Assembly (NCBI RefSeq): GCF_900540665.1
Contig: NZ_UQGV01000063.1
Location: 1-13,708 of the forward strand
Direction of reading: 5' to 3'
Length of the DNA stretch: 13,708 nucleotides
Source: an uncultured Catenibacterium sp.
GTDB lineage: Bacteria > Bacillota_I > Bacilli_A > Erysipelotrichales > Coprobacillaceae
Each line of letters opens with the position of its first letter. Position 1 is the first letter of the stretch. Under the pieces are notes generated by a model that saw only the letters and a list, made by a program, of their open reading frames with translations, was not told the origin of the DNA and made no database searches. The position numbers were made by a program, and so were the translations under genes. Below are positions 6,191 to 13,058 of this stretch, one piece after another.

Positions 6191-6209
6191 TTTTTATTCC
6201 AGTTTTTTT
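6180..6209 (+). terminator. Terminator overlapping the murB stop codon
   Basis: ACTGGAATAA (6181-6190) pairs perfectly with TTATTCCAGT (6194-6203) around a 3-base loop, followed by a T-run to 6209. The murB TAA is part of the stem. Confidence 0.9.
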
Positions 6210-6222
6210 GTATACTTTCTTA

Positions 6223-6231
6223 TGATATAAT
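6223..6231 (+). promoter_or_regulatory. Extended -10 promoter of the SNF2 gene
   Basis: TGATATAAT is an extended -10 located between the murB terminator and the SNF2 ribosome binding site AGGAGG (6241-6246). No clear -35 is present. Confidence 0.5.
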
Positions 6232-6254
6232 TACTTAGATTAGGAGGAATTGCT

Positions 6255-9200
6255 ATGTTATTTATCACTGACAATGAATTTGAACGTGTTGTTTCTAGAG
6301 CACGTAACCGTGATATTGCACGAGAATATTATCGAAGAGATTATGTTGTGAATGTTTCTATCACTATGGATAATCGTGGTTATTATCATATTTCTGGTAA
6401 AGTTATGATTAATGGTAATATCTATCTTCCCCGTGTTCTTGTAAATCCCGATTCTAAAATAGTTTCAACAGACTGTAATTGTATTTATGCAGATGAATAT
6501 ACAGCCTGTGGACATATAGGTGCACTTATTTTAAAGGTACAGGAGTTATCTCCCAACACATTCCCTTATCGTTATGCTGTTAATTTAGAAAAGCGTGCTC
6601 AAGAAGAAAAGAAAAGTGCTATGAGAGAACGTCTTTTATGGGAACAACGAATGGCTGAATTTAGAAGAATGGAAAGAGAAAAGGAAACCAATGACCTGAC
6701 TGATTATATTAAGAATCAGTTAGTCAATCAGTTTACACCTGTAGATTCTACACCAGTTCATTTAAAACTGCTTCGTGCAGATAGTTGGAATTTTAATATC
6801 ACATTTAAGATAGGACGTACAAGAGATTATATCGTAAAGAGTATTCCTAACTTTATGACACAGATGCAGAATAATGAATATCATGCTTATGGGAAGACTT
6901 TATCTTTTGTTCATAATCCAGATATTCTAGATGAACCATCTAAGAAGATTTACCAATTTATTCTGAGATTCTATCATTCACATCTTGCCAATAATAATAT
7001 GCTATTCATTGACAATGAGAATATTGATGCTTTATGGGAGTTACTTACAACTATTCCCGCATCTCTCCATGCTTTTAAATGTATAGAAGATGAGTTACGT
7101 CCTATGGTATCAGTGACTAAAGATAAACATGATACAATTCTAGAACTAGAAACAAATATAGCACCTTATTATGCTGGTAAGAAATGTTTATATCAATACA
7201 TACCTTCAGATTTTACTATTATTCGTTATCCTTTTGATAAACAGGGGGTTGCTATTGAGTTGTTGAATCGTTTTGATACCTTACAGCGTCTTTATGTAGC
7301 GCATGAACAATTAGAAAACTTTACACGTTATATTATTTCTCCTACAAAGAAATATATTGATTATGTAGGTTTAGAGGACACAATCCAAGAAGAATCACAT
7401 CTAGAAATCTATGCAGATGTAGATGAAGATGAATATGCTTTAGTTAGTTTAATTGGAACATATGAGGATGGAAAACATGATCTTCTTAAAGAAGATGTAC
7501 CTCATTCTTTAAAAGCAGATCTCATTATTGGTTTCTTAGAGAAATATAATCCTGATGATACGTCAGGACCTATGCGTTTTGATACACATCGTGATGAAAC
7601 AATAGATATGATTCATGATGGTTTAGGACATCTTAATAAGATGACAGATGTTTATGTATCTGATTCTTTGCAAGCAATCGGTTCTAAGAAGTCTATGAAC
7701 TTATCTGTTGGTATTAAGGTATCTCATAATCTATTAGAAATGGACTTAGATTCATTAGATGTACCTAAAGAAGAACTAGCTGATATTATTGCGAGTCATA
7801 AGAAAAAGAAACGTTATCACCGTTTAAAGAATGGTCAGTTATTATATATTGATACACATGAATTAGATGAATTAGGTAATATGATGGATCAGTATCATAT
7901 TCTACCTAAAGATATTTCTGAAGATGGTACAATTGATTTAAATCTAAATAGAGCACATCAGATGGACTTAGCAACACAGAACCTACAATATGTACAAGTT
8001 AATCGTGAAGAATCATTTAAAGATGTATTGGATCACTTAAAGAACTATACACATCATAAACATAAATTAAATGAACGTTATGATGCCATTTTAAGAGATT
8101 ATCAGAAAGAAGGTTTCCAATGGCTTTCTACTATGAATGATCTTCATTTTGGTGGTATTCTTGCAGATGATATGGGGTTAGGTAAGACCATCCAGATTAT
8201 GAGTTTATTAGAAAGTAATGAACAACATTTTTCTATTATTATTTGTCCTGCTTCATTGATTTTAAACTGGTTAGATGAATTTAATAAGTTCTCTTCTCAT
8301 TTAAAGGTTACTTGTGTAATGGGTAGCGCAAAAGAACGTAAAGAGATTATTAAAAACTATAAGCAGTTTGATGTGATGATTACTTCTTATGATTATATTC
8401 GTAAGGATTATGAACAATATAAGGGTATTGTATTTGATTTTATTGTATTGGATGAAGCTCAGTATATTAAGAATCAGAAGACTAAAAATGCGATTGCTGT
8501 TAAATCATTAGAAGGTAAACAGCGCTATGCATTAACCGGTACACCTATTGAAAACTCACTTGCTGAATTGTGGTCCATCTTTGATTTCTTGAATAAAGAC
8601 TATTTATATAACTATCGTTATTTTAAATCTCATTATGAAGCACCTATTGTAAAGGATCATGATGAAGATGTTCAAACTCAATTACAGAAGATGATCTCAC
8701 CATTTGTATTAAGACGTACAAAGAATGAAGTATTAAAGGATTTACCTGATAAGATTGAAAATACTGTACTTGTAGACTTCAGTGAAGATGAAAAGAAGCT
8801 CTATTTAGCTCATTTAGCACAGGCGAATCAGTTATTAAAGACTTTAGATGGTTCTAAAGACCGTATTCAGATTCTTGCAATGTTGACAAAGTTAAGACAG
8901 ATCTGTTGTGAACCACGTATTGTATTTGATGATGTCAAGCATATGTCTTCTAAGATGGAAGCATGTTTAAATATTATTCAGACATACAAAGACAACAAGA
9001 AAAAGATCATCGTCTTCTCATCATTCAAGAGTCTACTTAATCTACTTGCAGAAGAGCTCGATAAGAGTAAGACATCTTACTATATGTTGACTGGTGATAC
9101 AGATAAAGAGAAACGTAAAGGATTGGTGGATGCTTATCAGAATGATGATACAACAGTATTCTTAATTAGTTTAAAAGCAGGTGGTACTGGTTTAAACTTA

Positions 9201-9461
9201 ACTGCTGCAGAAGGCGTTATTCACTTTGACCCTTGGTGGAATATGTCTGCACAAAATCAGGCAACTGATAGAGCTTATCGTATTGGACAGAAGAATAAAG
9301 TATTTGTATATAAACTGATTATGGCAGATTCTATTGAAGAGAAGATTCAAACATTACAGGCTGCAAAGAAAGATCTTGCAGACCGATTCGTAGAAGGTAA
9401 CAGTGGTTCTATTACGACAATGAGTGGTGAAGAAATCATGAGTTTATTTAGTGATGATTAG
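6255..9461 (+). CDS. SWIM-SNF2 family ATPase (bacterial Snf2-like helicase)
   Basis: The protein has 1068 residues and starts 8 nt after AGGAGG. A SWIM zinc finger lies at residues 74-87 (C74, C76, C85, H87; CxC...CxH), followed by a charged coiled segment and a long region typical of bacterial SNF2-associated sequences. The ATPase core begins near residue 610. It contains Walker A DMGLGKT with K644, the Walker B box DEAQ (733-736), LTGTPIEN (from 760), GGTGLNL (976-982) and the arginine-finger motif DRAYRIGQ (1005-1012). All ATPase motifs are intact. Such proteins move along double-stranded DNA and displace bound proteins, with roles suggested in transcription recycling or repair; the exact role here is unknown. 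It has its own promoter and runs directly into lacI, suggesting co-transcription. No methylase, nuclease or phage-defence partner is next to it. Confidence 0.93.
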   Translation: MLFITDNEFERVVSRARNRDIAREYYRRDYVVNVSITMDNRGYYHISGKVMINGNIYLPRVLVNPDSKIVSTDCNCIYADEYTACGHIGALILKVQELSPNTFPYRYAVNLEKRAQEEKKSAMRERLLWEQRMAEFRRMEREKETNDLTDYIKNQLVNQFTPVDSTPVHLKLLRADSWNFNITFKIGRTRDYIVKSIPNFMTQMQNNEYHAYGKTLSFVHNPDILDEPSKKIYQFILRFYHSHLANNNMLFIDNENIDALWELLTTIPASLHAFKCIEDELRPMVSVTKDKHDTILELETNIAPYYAGKKCLYQYIPSDFTIIRYPFDKQGVAIELLNRFDTLQRLYVAHEQLENFTRYIISPTKKYIDYVGLEDTIQEESHLEIYADVDEDEYALVSLIGTYEDGKHDLLKEDVPHSLKADLIIGFLEKYNPDDTSGPMRFDTHRDETIDMIHDGLGHLNKMTDVYVSDSLQAIGSKKSMNLSVGIKVSHNLLEMDLDSLDVPKEELADIIASHKKKKRYHRLKNGQLLYIDTHELDELGNMMDQYHILPKDISEDGTIDLNLNRAHQMDLATQNLQYVQVNREESFKDVLDHLKNYTHHKHKLNERYDAILRDYQKEGFQWLSTMNDLHFGGILADDMGLGKTIQIMSLLESNEQHFSIIICPASLILNWLDEFNKFSSHLKVTCVMGSAKERKEIIKNYKQFDVMITSYDYIRKDYEQYKGIVFDFIVLDEAQYIKNQKTKNAIAVKSLEGKQRYALTGTPIENSLAELWSIFDFLNKDYLYNYRYFKSHYEAPIVKDHDEDVQTQLQKMISPFVLRRTKNEVLKDLPDKIENTVLVDFSEDEKKLYLAHLAQANQLLKTLDGSKDRIQILAMLTKLRQICCEPRIVFDDVKHMSSKMEACLNIIQTYKDNKKKIIVFSSFKSLLNLLAEELDKSKTSYYMLTGDTDKEKRKGLVDAYQNDDTTVFLISLKAGGTGLNLTAAEGVIHFDPWWNMSAQNQATDRAYRIGQKNKVFVYKLIMADSIEEKIQTLQAAKKDLADRFVEGNSGSITTMSGEEIMSLFSDD

Positions 9462-9462
9462 T

Positions 9463-10443
9463 ATGAAGAAGATGACTATGGCCGATATTGCAAAAGTTGC
9501 AGGTGTTTCTAAGACAACTGTTTCTCGTTATTTTAATGGTGGCTATGTAAAAGAAGAAACACGTCAGAAGATAGAGAAAATCGTAAAAGAATATGATTAT
9601 GAACCTAATGTGCTTGCTGCTAATTTAAAAGCCAACAAGACACATACTGTCGGTATTGTATGCCCTACTCTTACTTCATATGCTTCTAGTCGTATGATGA
9701 TGAATATTGATCAGTTCCTAAAGAAACATCATTATACAACTATAATTATTAATACAAATCATGATGAACTTGATGAAATCAAGTCTATTACTAAGCTTAT
9801 GCAATTAAGAGTGGACGGTATTATTCTTCTTGCCACTTCTATTACTATGGCACATCGCGATATTTCCGCTAAGAGTTCTATTCCTATTGTTTATATGGCT
9901 CAGGCTTATGATGAAGGTGTGAGTATTATTAATAATGATTATGAGGCAGGCTATAAAATAGGTAAGTATATTTATTCTAATGGTCATAAAAATGTTGTGT
10001 ATGCAGGAGTAAGCAGAAAAGATGTGGCTGTAGGAGTTATTCGTAGACAGGGTGTTTATGATGGCTTGCAGGATGTGCATCCTCATTTTCTAGAAACAGA
10101 CTTCTCTGCTGAAAAAACAATGATTCAATTAAATGATTATTTAAAACATCATGAATGTCCTACTGCTATTATTTGTGCTACAGACACCATTGCGATGGGA
10201 TGTATAAAAGTCTTAAAAGATCATGGATTACATATTCCAGAGGATGTTTCAGTGACTGGATTTGGTGGTTATTGGACTTCTACCGTAATGTCCCCTGCCC
10301 TTACAACTATTAAGTTCCACTATGCCCATGCAGGTCAGATAGCTGGACAGATCATTCTTGATATGATTGAAGAAAAAGAAGTCAAACGTGCTACACTTAT
10401 TGACTTCACATTTATAGAAGGAGAAAGCGTCAGAAGAATCTGA
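9463..10443 (+). CDS. LacI-family transcriptional regulator
   Basis: The start is placed at the ATG at 9463, one base after the SNF2 stop TAG (9459-9461). In-frame GTG 9451 and ATG 9454 overlap SNF2, and ATG 9478 is also possible. None has a good ribosome binding site, so translation is probably coupled to SNF2. The protein has 326 residues. The helix-turn-helix ADIAKVAGVSKTTVSRYFNG (about 7-26) and hinge NVLAANLKANKT are classic LacI/GalR features. They are followed by a periplasmic-binding-like sugar domain (GIVCPTL, IINNDYEAGYKIGKYI, ATDTIAMGCIKVLKDHGLHIPEDVSVTGFGG). The effector is not evident. Two LacI-type operators lie just downstream around the promoter of the small EIIB gene, making that gene the likely target. 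A terminator overlaps the stop codon. Confidence 0.9.
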   Translation: MKKMTMADIAKVAGVSKTTVSRYFNGGYVKEETRQKIEKIVKEYDYEPNVLAANLKANKTHTVGIVCPTLTSYASSRMMMNIDQFLKKHHYTTIIINTNHDELDEIKSITKLMQLRVDGIILLATSITMAHRDISAKSSIPIVYMAQAYDEGVSIINNDYEAGYKIGKYIYSNGHKNVVYAGVSRKDVAVGVIRRQGVYDGLQDVHPHFLETDFSAEKTMIQLNDYLKHHECPTAIICATDTIAMGCIKVLKDHGLHIPEDVSVTGFGGYWTSTVMSPALTTIKFHYAHAGQIAGQIILDMIEEKEVKRATLIDFTFIEGESVRRI

Positions 10444-10453
10444 TGCTTTTTTT
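10426..10453 (+). terminator. Terminator overlapping the lacI stop codon
   Basis: AGCGTCAGA (10426-10434) pairs with TCTGATGCT (10439-10447), including one G-U pair, around AGAA. A run of seven T follows (10447-10453). The TGA stop is inside the 3' arm. Confidence 0.85.
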
Positions 10454-10466
10454 AATAAAAATAAAA

Positions 10467-10486
10467 ATATGGTATCGGTTTTATAT
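10467..10486. promoter_or_regulatory. LacI-type operator O1
   Basis: A 20-bp imperfect dyad with ATAT at both ends and a central ATCGGT, placed just upstream of the -35 of the small EIIB promoter. It matches O2 at the outer ATATG and at the ATCGGT centre. Confidence 0.6.
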
Positions 10487-10491
10487 TTCTT

Positions 10492-10520
10492 TTGACAAGT
10501 ATTTTTCCTTGATATATGAT
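10492..10520 (+). promoter_or_regulatory. Near-consensus promoter of the small EIIB gene
   Basis: TTGACA (10492-10497), a 17-base spacer and TATGAT (10515-10520) give a start near 10527, inside operator O2. Confidence 0.85.
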
Positions 10521-10524
10521 ACAG

Positions 10525-10544
10525 ATATGAAATCGGTAACATAT
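10525..10544. promoter_or_regulatory. LacI-type operator O2
   Basis: A 20-bp dyad, ATATG...CATAT around CG, whose core TGAAATCGGTAACA fits TGNAANCGNTNNCA. It covers the predicted transcription start. The CG centres of O1 and O2 are 58 bp apart. Likely bound by the adjacent LacI-family protein, although CcpA is an alternative. Confidence 0.7.
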
Positions 10545-10563
10545 CTATAAAAAAGGAATTTCA

Positions 10564-10749
10564 ATGGACTACAATAAAGTCGCAAAAGAAGTCATCTCCC
10601 ACATTGGTGGACCTAAGAACATCAAAAAGGCATTTCATTGTGCTACATATATTTACAACAATTCAGATACTACTGAAATTATAAGTAATAAAGAAATTGA
10701 TATGACTGCTTATCAATTAAAAGATATTGACTTAGAACCTGCCAAATAG
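10564..10749 (+). CDS. Truncated orphan PTS EIIB domain, 61 residues
   Basis: AAGGAA precedes the ATG. The first 28 residues, YNKVAKEVISHIGG...NIKKAFHCAT, match the start of glucose/sucrose-type PTS EIIB domains, with the phosphorylatable cysteine at residue 26. A working EIIB continues with TRLRF and about 45 more residues. Here the arginines are lost (CATYIYN) and the protein ends early in a polar, acidic tail. No EIIC or EIIA follows. The gene nevertheless has a near-consensus promoter, two operators, a ribosome binding site and its own terminator. It is either the stub of a lost sugar transporter operon or a small protein kept for regulation. Phosphotransfer is doubtful; sugar specificity cannot be read. 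Confidence 0.75.
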   Translation: MDYNKVAKEVISHIGGPKNIKKAFHCATYIYNNSDTTEIISNKEIDMTAYQLKDIDLEPAK

Positions 10750-10767
10750 GCAGGTTTCTTTCTTTTT
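10736..10767 (+). terminator. Terminator overlapping the small EIIB stop codon
   Basis: AACCTGCC (10736-10743) pairs with GGCAGGTT (10749-10756) around a 5-base loop. A T-rich tail runs to 10767. The TAG stop overlaps loop and stem, and the tail overlaps the first CIRCE element. Confidence 0.88.
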
Positions 10768-10792
10768 AGCACTTTATAAAAGAAAGTGCTAA
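10766..10792. promoter_or_regulatory. CIRCE element 1 (HrcA operator)
   Basis: TTAGCACTT, nine bases, AAGTGCTAA. This is the CIRCE arrangement with one symmetric change from the TTAGCACTC/GAGTGCTAA consensus, leaving a perfect dyad. Confidence 0.88.
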
Positions 10793-10795
10793 AAT

Positions 10796-10822
10796 TTAGC
10801 ACTCAAGTGTTGACTTTGCTAA
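10796..10822. promoter_or_regulatory. CIRCE element 2 (HrcA operator, right half degenerate)
   Basis: TTAGCACTC is a consensus left half, followed by nine bases and CTTTGCTAA with three mismatches. It overlaps the -35 of the hsp20 promoter, a position suited to repression, and lies 30 bp from element 1. Confidence 0.7.
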
Positions 10823-10837
10823 AAGAGTGACTATAAT
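10810..10837 (+). promoter_or_regulatory. HrcA-controlled promoter of the hsp20 pair
   Basis: TTGACT (10810-10815), a 16-base spacer and TATAAT (10832-10837) place the start near 10844, giving a leader of about 58 nt. Confidence 0.8.
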
Positions 10838-10901
10838 AATAGTTGTAATCGATAGAGAGATTACTAAGAAATAGAAATAACGTTGAGAGAGGCGAACAAA
10901 T

Positions 10902-11309
10902 ATGAGATATTACCCAAGTTTTAGTGATGTGTTTGATGATTTATTTGATTCAGGAGCTAGTACTCCTACAAAAGTAGCGAGCATGTTATGTGATATTCGT
11001 GAAACTGAAAATACTTATGAAATGAATATTGCACTTCCTGGATATAAGAAAGAAGATATTGCTTTGGAACTTAAGGATGGCTACTTAAAAGTATCAGCAT
11101 CTAGCAATAAAGAAAAAGAAGAAAAAGATAAAGCTGGTCGCGTTGTAAGACGTGAAAGATATAGTGGTAACTGTTCAAGAAGTTTCTATGTAGGTGAAGG
11201 ATTTACTGAAGAAGATATCAAAGCTAAGTTTGATAATGGTGAATTAATGATTTCAGTCCCTAAAGAAGCTCCAAAGAGAGTTGAAAAGAAATCAATTACA
11301 ATCTACTAA
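10902..11309 (+). CDS. Small heat shock protein Hsp20, copy 1
   Basis: This 135-residue ATP-independent holdase chaperone binds unfolding proteins in the cytoplasm. The alpha-crystallin domain runs from about residue 29 (CDIRETENTYEMNIALPGYKKEDI) to 125, with the AGRVVRRERYSGNCSRSFYVGEGF segment and the FDNGELMISVPK closing strand. The C-terminal ITI is the I-x-I motif used in oligomer contacts. GAGAGG lies before the ATG. Upstream CIRCE elements indicate control by HrcA and heat induction. Copy 2 follows after about 50 nt with very similar sequence, so this is a tandem duplication. The codon use is that of the AT-rich block. Confidence 0.95.
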   Translation: MRYYPSFSDVFDDLFDSGASTPTKVASMLCDIRETENTYEMNIALPGYKKEDIALELKDGYLKVSASSNKEKEEKDKAGRVVRRERYSGNCSRSFYVGEGFTEEDIKAKFDNGELMISVPKEAPKRVEKKSITIY

Positions 11310-11361
11310 TAACACGAGATCTATGATCCCATGTTAAAATTTAATAAAGGAGATGTTATTT

Positions 11362-11769
11362 ATGAGATTTTTACCTGGTTTCTATGATGTGTTTGATGAT
11401 ATGTTTGATGATGGATGGATGAGTCCATCAACTAATGCAATGCAATGTGATATTAAAGAAATAGATAACAACTATGAAATGAACATTGCACTTCCTGGAT
11501 ATAAGAAAGAAGATATTTCTCTAGACTTGACTGATGGTTATTTAACAGTTTCTGCAAATACTAATCAGAACAAGGAAGAAAAAGACAAGAACGGTAAGGT
11601 TATCAGAAGTGAACGTTATACAGGTAGCTGTTCAAGAAAGTTCTATGTTGGTGAGGGTTATAAAGAAGAAGACTTCACTGCTAAGTTCGACAATGGTGAA
11701 TTAATGATCACTTTCCCTAAGACTGAACCTGAAAAGATTGAAGAAAAGAAACCTATCATGATTGAATAG
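11362..11769 (+). CDS. Small heat shock protein Hsp20, copy 2
   Basis: Also 135 residues. The start at 11362 is chosen over the ATG at 11353 because AAAGGAG ends right at the latter but sits about 9 nt before the former, and because MRFLPGFYDVFDD then aligns with MRYYPSFSDVFDD of copy 1. Identical blocks such as YEMNIALPGYKKEDI, CSR.FYVGEG and AKFDNGELMI show that the two arose by duplication. The C-terminal IMI takes the I-x-I role. No promoter or terminator is clear between the copies, so they are probably one HrcA-controlled operon. The N-terminal arms differ slightly, which may allow mixed oligomers (inference). Confidence 0.95.
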   Translation: MRFLPGFYDVFDDMFDDGWMSPSTNAMQCDIKEIDNNYEMNIALPGYKKEDISLDLTDGYLTVSANTNQNKEEKDKNGKVIRSERYTGSCSRKFYVGEGYKEEDFTAKFDNGELMITFPKTEPEKIEEKKPIMIE

Positions 11770-11775
11770 GCATTT

Positions 11776-11802
11776 AAAAAGGAAGCAAGAGCTTCCTTTT
11801 TT
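11776..11802. terminator. Bidirectional terminator shared by hsp20 copy 2 and the amidase
   Basis: AAAAAGGAAGC (11776-11786) pairs with GCTTCCTTTTT (11791-11801) around AAGA, with T-runs on both strands. It ends at the stop codon of the convergent amidase (11804-11802). Confidence 0.9.
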
Positions 11803-12758
11803 CATACCGTACGCATATAGTTGTAGACTTGTTTCTTGAAGGTTTCCCAGTCCATTGATCCACATTGCCCTTCTATCATAGGTCTAGGGCACTCTTTTCC
11901 TGACCAGTCATGATGCATACGGAGTTGATCTACGCTGAGGTTATATTGTTTTAATAATGCAGCAGATAGCTTCGCTGCATTTTTTTCTGCAAAATATAAA
12001 TGACCGTCTGAATTGACACATATCTCTATCGCAATAGAAGCACTATTGCCCGGCATCACACCATCTCCTGCATGACCTGCCTGTTGATTAAGAGGAAGTG
12101 ATTGATAGATGCTATGATCATCTACTGTATAATGCCAGGATGCTGATCTTACATTACCTGTATATTGAAGTTTAGCATGACTTAAAGCATTTGCACCTTT
12201 ATTGGTATTATCTGTTGTATGAATCGTAATATACAGTGGTCTCATTGCATAATGTGTACGATGACTGCTTGTTTTAGGAATCATATAATCTCTGTAGAGT
12301 GGTATACCTGTTGTATTCTCTATAGAATTATTAACATCAATACTCACATATTGAGAAGAAACCCAGCCCTTCCCTTCTATATACATATAACGCCCTGCTT
12401 CTTTTGTGACATGATAGTTTCCTGCAGGAATAACCTGTCTTGTAGCATAATATGAAAATGGTGCACTATAAAGCGTCTTAGAAGAACTGAATGTAATTGT
12501 ATTAGAGATTGTAAGAGGCTGTACTCCTACATAGTTTTTATGACTATACTTCTTACCATCCACTCCAGTATAGGTGAGTCCATCAAAACTGATGCACTCT
12601 ATAGGTCTAGATAGGAGGTGATTACTTATTAAAATATGATCACTCTCTATAACAACCTGTGAGGGTGTATAGCTAGGAAAACTGATAATAAGCAATACAA
12701 CTACTAATATATTCTTCACTATTCTCTTCTGTTTTATTGTCAGTTTTTTATGTTTCAT
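11802..12758 (-). CDS. Membrane-anchored N-acetylmuramoyl-L-alanine amidase (Amidase_2)
   Basis: The 318-residue protein is preceded on the minus strand by GAAGGAAA. A basic N-terminus and hydrophobic segment (about residues 13-29, VKNILVVVLLIISFPSY) form an uncleaved anchor or signal peptide, placing the enzyme outside the cell. A central region (about 75-140) resembles an SH3-like or GW-type wall-binding domain (PLTISNTITFSSSKTLYSAP...GWVSSQYV). The Amidase_2 domain (about 170-315) has zinc ligands H180 (YITIHTT), probably H282 (MHHDW) and C290 (WSGKECP), with E245 and H229 in conserved positions. It should cut the bond between MurNAc and the stem peptide, in wall turnover or cell separation. 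There is no holin or phage gene nearby, so a chromosomal autolysin is more likely than a prophage lysin. Confidence 0.9.
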   Translation of the reverse strand: MKHKKLTIKQKRIVKNILVVVLLIISFPSYTPSQVVIESDHILISNHLLSRPIECISFDGLTYTGVDGKKYSHKNYVGVQPLTISNTITFSSSKTLYSAPFSYYATRQVIPAGNYHVTKEAGRYMYIEGKGWVSSQYVSIDVNNSIENTTGIPLYRDYMIPKTSSHRTHYAMRPLYITIHTTDNTNKGANALSHAKLQYTGNVRSASWHYTVDDHSIYQSLPLNQQAGHAGDGVMPGNSASIAIEICVNSDGHLYFAEKNAAKLSAALLKQYNLSVDQLRMHHDWSGKECPRPMIEGQCGSMDWETFKKQVYNYMRTV

Positions 12759-13058
12759 AGGTATTTCCTTCTTTCATTGCATTGTCATTATAATACTAAT
12801 CCAGGATTATGAATATTTTTTTAACTACATTCACCCATTAACATACTGTGATTTTCAAATACCAAAAATGAAAACGCTTATTTTTTCACAAGTTCTAATA
12901 AAGCCTAAAACTCGTTATTTTAAGCCCTTTTTATACTACTTTTTGCATGCTGTTTTCTTGAGTTTCATTGACTTTAAAAGGATGGTGTCATATAATTTTG
13001 ACAGGTGATAACCCTCACCTTGAATCAACAGTCATTTAGTAATGAAAGGAGTAAAAAA
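12759..13058. other. Divergent intergenic region between amidase and scaffold gene
   Basis: This stretch of 300 bases contains the leftward amidase ribosome binding site, a leftward TATAAT (12792-12787) with a weak -35 (TATTCA), and a cre-like sequence with a degenerate right end (TGAAAACGCTTATT, 12869-12882). The rightward promoter and leader of the scaffold gene lie at 12968-13058. No gene was found in it. Confidence 0.65.
12968..12996 (+). promoter_or_regulatory. Promoter of the scaffold gene
   Basis: TTGACT (12968-12973), a 17-base spacer and consensus TATAAT (12991-12996) give a start near 13003. The transcript would open with a small hairpin, AGGTGA/TCACCT (13003-13008 with 13015-13020), which may protect the 5' end. 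Confidence 0.85.

Noticed and set aside
6255..9461. Defence-island component (SNF2 helicases occur in some anti-phage systems)
   Set aside because: The neighbours are housekeeping genes (murB, lacI, hsp20), with no nuclease, methylase or other defence partner, and the SWIM-SNF2 layout is a common chromosomal type.
11310..11361. Possible terminator or promoter between the two hsp20 genes
   Set aside because: Only a weak TAACA/TGTTA pairing and no run of T. Co-transcription is simpler.
12219..12455. Rightward 78-codon frame opposite the amidase
   Set aside because: Antisense shadow. The amidase has complete catalytic motifs on the other strand.
11802..12758. Prophage endolysin
   Set aside because: There is no holin, tail or other phage gene nearby, and the protein has an N-terminal membrane anchor. 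A chromosomal wall amidase fits better.
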